From NCBI GenBank assembly GCA_002368155.1, contig AP018180.1, forward strand, positions 5,355,007 to 5,419,006: a stretch of DNA of 64,000 bases, written 5' to 3'. This document shows positions 60,722-64,000 of this stretch, in pieces. The notes below the pieces were generated by a model, which had not been told where the DNA came from, searched no databases, and saw only the letters and a list, made by a program, of their open reading frames with translations. A program made the translations under genes and the position numbers. Position 1 is the first letter of the stretch. Every line of letters begins with the position of its first letter. Source of the stretch: Nostoc carneum NIES-2107. Its GTDB lineage: Bacteria > Cyanobacteriota > Cyanobacteriia > Cyanobacteriales > Nostocaceae.

Positions 60722-62002
60722 CTACAACACCTCACGCCCTAAATAAGGTTGCAACACTTCTGGTATGCGTACCGTCCCATCTGCTTGTTGATAATTCTCC
60801 AAAATTGCTGCCATTGTTCTTCCTACAGCCAAGCCTGAACCATTTAAGGTATGCAAGTACTGAGTACCTTTTTTCCCTGTTTCTTTAAAGCGGATATCAG
60901 CCCTTCGTGCTTGGAAGTCAATAAAATTGGAACAGCTAGAAATCTCCCGATATTTACCCGAAGAAGGTAACCAAACCTCTAAATCGTAGGTTTTAGTAGA
61001 AGAGAATCCCAAATCCCCAGTGCATAAATTAATTACTCGGTAAGGTAATTTCAAAGCCTGTAAAATAGCTTCTGCATTTCCCACCAGTTTTTCTAGTTCG
61101 TCAAAAGAAGTGCTGGGATGAACAAATTTTACCAATTCCACTTTATTGAATTGATGCAGGCGAATTAATCCCCGCATATCTCGCCCATAACTCCCAGCTT
61201 CCCGACGAAAACAAGGAGTGTAAGCGCAATGGTAAATAGGTAATTCTTCCGCTGCAAGAATTTCTCCCCGGTAGAGGTTAGTAACTGGAACTTCTGCTGT
61301 GGGAATTAGCCACAAGTCATCATCGGCACATTTAAAGCTTTCTTCCGCAAACTTTGGTAACTGACCAGTAGCAGTCATAGATTCTGTATTTACCAAAATC
61401 GGTGGACTGACTTCTACATAACCAGCCTCAGTCTGACGCGCTAGCATAAATTGAATTAATGCCCTTTCCAGCGCTGCGCCAGCACCTATTAAGTTCACAA
61501 AGCGACTTTGGGCAACTTTAACAGCCCGCGCCACATTCAGAATACCTAGCTTTTCGCCAATTTCCCAGTGAGGCAAAATATTCTCATTTTGCGGAATATA
61601 CTCATCACCCCAACGCCGGACTTCTACATTCTCTTCTTCACTTTTGCCAATGGGTGTGGAATCGCTAGGCAAATTAGGGAGTGCAAGTACTAGTTGCTCA
61701 ATTTCTGCTTTGAGGGCTTTTTCTTGGGGTTCAAGTTCGCTCAATTGTGTTTTAATCGCGTTGCCCTCATCCCGCAAAGATTGAATTTCTGGAGACTGAG
61801 GATTGGTTCCAGATTTAATCTTTTGCCCAACAATTTTACCAACTTCGTTGCTGCGGGCTTGGAGTTGATTACGTGTAACTTCCAGTTCCCGTTGTTTTTG
61901 ATCTAACTGCAATATTGCTTGAATATCGTATTTACCACTACGACTATTCAAGCGTTCTTCAACTAGTTGGGGATTTTCCCTTATTTGCTTAATATCCAGC
62001 AC
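60722..62002 (-). CDS. serS: seryl-tRNA synthetase
   Basis: Charges tRNA-Ser. From GTG at 62002 the protein has 426 residues and begins [18 protein letters not shown], the normal start. A coiled-coil tRNA-binding arm follows (about 30-100), then class II motifs: motif 2 with [20 protein letters not shown] and motif 3 with [18 protein letters not shown]. The frame is open to 62092, but the extra 30 residues have no counterpart in the family, and the length fits the GTG start. It is preceded by a long heptamer repeat array. Confidence 0.95.
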   Translation of the reverse strand: MLDIKQIRENPQLVEERLNSRSGKYDIQAILQLDQKQRELEVTRNQLQARSNEVGKIVGQKIKSGTNPQSPEIQSLRDEGNAIKTQLSELEPQEKALKAEIEQLVLALPNLPSDSTPIGKSEEENVEVRRWGDEYIPQNENILPHWEIGEKLGILNVARAVKVAQSRFVNLIGAGAALERALIQFMLARQTEAGYVEVSPPILVNTESMTATGQLPKFAEESFKCADDDLWLIPTAEVPVTNLYRGEILAAEELPIYHCAYTPCFRREAGSYGRDMRGLIRLHQFNKVELVKFVHPSTSFDELEKLVGNAEAILQALKLPYRVINLCTGDLGFSSTKTYDLEVWLPSSGKYREISSCSNFIDFQARRADIRFKETGKKGTQYLHTLNGSGLAVGRTMAAILENYQQADGTVRIPEVLQPYLGREVL

Positions 62003-62102
62003 AGATTTTTCTTTTATTTTTTGCCTAGTATCTTCTGCCAACACATCAGCATATCCTGATTTTGGTGCGACATAACAGGATTTGCAATACAAAATTTAAT
62101 TA

Positions 62103-62225
62103 AATTGGGGGGATTAGGGACTGGGGACTGGGGACTGGGGACTGGAGATGAGGGAGATGAGGAAGCAGAGGAGAAATTCCCATTACCAATTACCAATTAC
62201 CAATCCCCCATGCCCAATGCCCCAT
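62103..62225. repeat. heptanucleotide arrays upstream of serS
   Basis: GGGGACT x4, GATGAGG units, TTACCAA units and CCCATGC units in succession between serS and the DUF3611 gene. Confidence 0.9.
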
Positions 62226-62232
62226 GCCCTAT

Positions 62233-62808
62233 TTAAGGTTTATTAATGCGATTAAGCAGCCAAAGTGAGGCTACCAGTCCGCCAAAGTGAGCCATAACTG
62301 TGTTTGTATTAGCTTGGACAACAAACATATCCAAGCCACTGATAAATGGTTGGTTACCTTGAGGAGAAAATAAAAATTGAGTTTGGGTAATTGCCCTGGC
62401 TGCTAACGTTCCGACAATAGCCTGTGCGCCCAACAGAGTTAATAATATTCCTACTAAACTCACCATTACCCCTAAGCGCAAAACTTGTATAGTTTCGCTT
62501 TTACGCGGTCGGTTATTGGGATTAGCCGATAGTAGTTGAGCGCCTAGTCTGGTATAACGGAAAGCTAAATAAATGCCTACACCCAAGGAGACTAACCCAC
62601 AAATAGCCAAAAAGATACCAAATCCTGCTCCGGCATTATTACCTGAGCTACCAGGCCTTTGGCTAGAAATGGCAAATAGTAACAGAATGACACCAGAAAC
62701 TACACCTAGTACTAACTGTATCCAAAAACTAATCCAACCTGTCAGCCGGAACTTTTGGCCAATTGCCCGAATATTAGAAGACGATGTTGCGTCAGGATTT
62801 TGTGACAT
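62233..62808 (-). CDS. DUF3611-family membrane protein
   Basis: A 191-residue protein with four membrane spans: GWISFWIQLVLGVVSGVILL, FGIFLAICGLVSLGVGIYLA, VMVSLVGILLTLLGAQAIVG and a C-terminal HFGGLVASLWLL. This matches the DUF3611 family of cyanobacteria and plastids, which is related to the chloroplast envelope protein CIA5/TIC21. That plant protein has been linked to protein import or iron transport; the cyanobacterial role is not established. N-terminal 18 residues are polar. Transcribed alone. Confidence 0.85.
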   Translation of the reverse strand: MSQNPDATSSSNIRAIGQKFRLTGWISFWIQLVLGVVSGVILLLFAISSQRPGSSGNNAGAGFGIFLAICGLVSLGVGIYLAFRYTRLGAQLLSANPNNRPRKSETIQVLRLGVMVSLVGILLTLLGAQAIVGTLAARAITQTQFLFSPQGNQPFISGLDMFVVQANTNTVMAHFGGLVASLWLLNRINKP

Positions 62809-63408
62809 ACTGGTAACGAATTATCTAGGCGCTGCATAAAAATTGGGCATGAGGCATGGGGCATTGGTCATTGAGTAATGGGTAATTGGTAATTGTTAAT
62901 TGGTAATGGAAATGAAGAATTTTCCCCCTGCCCCCTCTGCTCCCTCTGCTTCCTTATCCCCAATCCCCAGTCCCCAATCCCTACTCCCCAGTCCCCAACC
63001 CCATATTCTAAGGTCTGCACTGGTAAATTTATTGTAAAAAAAGTGTTTATTAACTTTTTACAGACAAAACTGCATTTTACCTGTAAAATTTCTTCGATGG
63101 CATCTTATTGCTACAGCAGTTCTAACCAGCTCGGCATCACTTGACACAAAGATGTTGGCTTTGCCAATATCTTAAATTGCTCCTCACCACACAGTCTTGA
63201 GCTTGGGTAGGAACGTAAAATCCTGCGTTCCTGAACTCACACACTCGTCCCACAACTGTCAAGAACGTGGGTTACCGTTTAATGTTTACGCTTTGAAAAT
63301 TTCGCCTAAGTAGCTTTAGATACTGGTACAAGTGCCGGAGTATCAGTATATACTGACTACAAGCATTGTAGATCTCACCTTAAGGCATTTTTTAGCCATC
63401 CACTAACC
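62809..63408. other. 600-bp gap with simple repeats
   Basis: Left half (62845-63005) consists of simple repeats: GGGCATGAGGCAT, GGTAATT heptamers, CCCTCTGCT units and CCCCAGT heptamers. The right half is unremarkable and should hold the padR-type gene promoter. A 4-base-period AT stretch near 63050 was noticed but not interpreted. Confidence 0.55.
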
Positions 63409-63756
63409 ATGAAACTTGAGGATATATATCATTTCTTTGAAAATCCTCCGCCAACTTACCTCTGTCAGGAACTAGCAGTTTGTTACATTCTGTACGTTTT
63501 ACTACAAGGTGAATCATACGGAACCGAGTTGATCCAGCGATTGGAGACTGAATATCCTACCTATCGGCTTTCGGATACCGTACTGTACAGTGCAATTAAA
63601 TTTCTCGAAGACCAAAGGGCAATAACTGGGTATTGGAAGAAGCTTGAAGGGCGGGGCCGCCCAAGGCGGATGTATCAAGTTTCTCCAGAATGGCAAGTTC
63701 AATCACAAGAATTAGCCCAGCTTTGGCTAGAGTACATCAATCCGAGAACAAATTAA
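63409..63756 (+). CDS. PadR-family transcriptional regulator
   Basis: A 115-residue winged-helix protein of the PadR type: LAVCYILYVLLQGESYGTEL, LIQRLETEYPTYRLSDTVLY, SAIKFLEDQRAITGYWKKLE, GRGRPRRMYQVSPEW. The short form (no long C-terminal helix domain) resembles cyanobacterial PadR-like proteins including Pex of the circadian system, but nothing here proves that role. Ligand and targets unknown. It lies 66 bp upstream of the partial b6f-assembly gene on the same strand and may share a transcript with it. Confidence 0.88.
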   Translation: MKLEDIYHFFENPPPTYLCQELAVCYILYVLLQGESYGTELIQRLETEYPTYRLSDTVLYSAIKFLEDQRAITGYWKKLEGRGRPRRMYQVSPEWQVQSQELAQLWLEYINPRTN

Positions 63757-63822
63757 CGAATAATTAGATATTGAGAATGAAATGAATAAGTCTCCTCCAA
63801 TCAAATAGTACTTTTTTTAGTT

Positions 63823-64000
63823 ATGGATACTGCTATTCTGCCATCAACGTTCCTACTGACCTTATTGTTATCGGTTGGGCTGTTTTTCTTTATTCGTGCT
63901 TCCACTAAAGAACGCACGCAGACAGCGCAACTGATATCTGAACAAGATGAAGCTAGTTTGATGCCTCAATTACAAGAGTATTTTCGCTCTCGGTCTTATC
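63823..64000 (+). CDS. partial: probable cofactor assembly of complex C subunit B (CCB-type, DUF2930)
   Basis: The first 59 residues of a gene cut by the window end: MDTAILPSTFLLTLLLSVGL, FFFIRASTKERTQTAQLISE, then MPQLQEYFRSRSY. The N-terminal membrane span followed by F-I-R-A-S and Y-F-x2-R-x-Y matches the DUF2930/CCB2-CCB4-related proteins. In algae, those are needed for covalent haem ci attachment to cytochrome b6. Assignment is from memory of the N-terminus only and needs the full sequence. Confidence 0.6.
   Translation, partial: MDTAILPSTFLLTLLLSVGLFFFIRASTKERTQTAQLISEQDEASLMPQLQEYFRSRSY

Noticed and set aside
62003-62092. Upstream ATG for serS
   Set aside because: The extra 30 residues are not part of the family; the GTG at 62002 gives the normal length.
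1-64000. tRNA, rRNA, tmRNA and riboswitch candidates
   Set aside because: I looked for T-arm-like GTTCRANTC segments and for known riboswitch cores in the larger gaps and saw none convincing. A covariance-model search would be needed to exclude short RNAs.

Overview
The window is chromosomal DNA of a filamentous, very probably heterocyst-forming cyanobacterium (Nostocales: Nostoc, Anabaena, Calothrix, Tolypothrix and relatives). The signs are: the HIP1 octamer GCGATCGC scattered through most genes; the cyanobacterial NDH-1 subunit NdhM; a Tab2-type photosystem translation factor; a small protein resembling a heterocyst-differentiation regulator; Ser/Thr kinases and CHAT proteins; and many heptanucleotide tandem repeats (GGGGACT, TTTTGAC, TTACGAA types) between and even inside genes. 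No rRNA, tRNA or CRISPR array was recognised.

Layout. 0-13 kb: clpB, gloA, two Uma2-type genes, a two-gene operon of unknown function (zinc-ribbon protein plus a protein with a HEPN-like motif), typA with a clear terminator, a broken kinase gene, an HD hydrolase of the small-alarmone type, and prs. 13.5-20 kb: a membrane Ser/Thr kinase, bioD, an M20 amidohydrolase, then a mobile-element zone with an internally deleted IS and an apparently intact IS630-type element using a -1 frameshift. 20-24 kb: a third Uma2 gene, a Tab2 gene, a CBS protein with a HEPN-like motif, and a phytochelatin-synthase-like gene that has lost its catalytic core. 24-31 kb: signalling genes (FHA-PrsW intramembrane protease, unknown protein, CHAT-FHA protease-like protein, pseudokinase-PP2C phosphatase). 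31-38 kb: ndhM, the heterocyst-type regulator, a NarL-type response regulator, a glycosyltransferase, a C-terminal processing protease and a YdcF protein.

38.5-44 kb holds a conflict-type module: a small EACC1-like protein followed by a CHAT-NTPase-TPR protein with near-identical 120-bp repeats. Next come a 21-bp tandem array and a RAYT (Y1/HUH) transposase gene embedded in its likely substrate, a palindromic repeat with core AGACGCGATTCATCGCGTCT. That repeat lies inside the CHAT gene and inside the RAYT gene, and supplies or abuts the stop codons of two converging genes. 44-54 kb: adenylate/guanylate cyclase, recJ (with simple repeats read through in frame), a GNAT enzyme, a Cas4/AddB-like nuclease, a GGDEF/EAL protein, and a 125-bp MITE present twice in opposite orientation with 10-bp target duplications. 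54-64 kb is mostly housekeeping: def, ftsX, DUF3598, a second GNAT, aat, rpsN, nth, an M50 protease, serS, DUF3611, a PadR regulator, and the start of a probable cytochrome b6f cofactor-assembly gene cut by the window edge.

The best candidates for little-described biology are: the zinc-ribbon/HEPN operon (5.9-7.9 kb); the FHA/CHAT/pseudokinase-PP2C group (24-31 kb); the EACC1-CHAT module; and the RAYT/palindrome system that modifies coding regions. All functional statements are from reading the sequence and memory of families; no searches were run.
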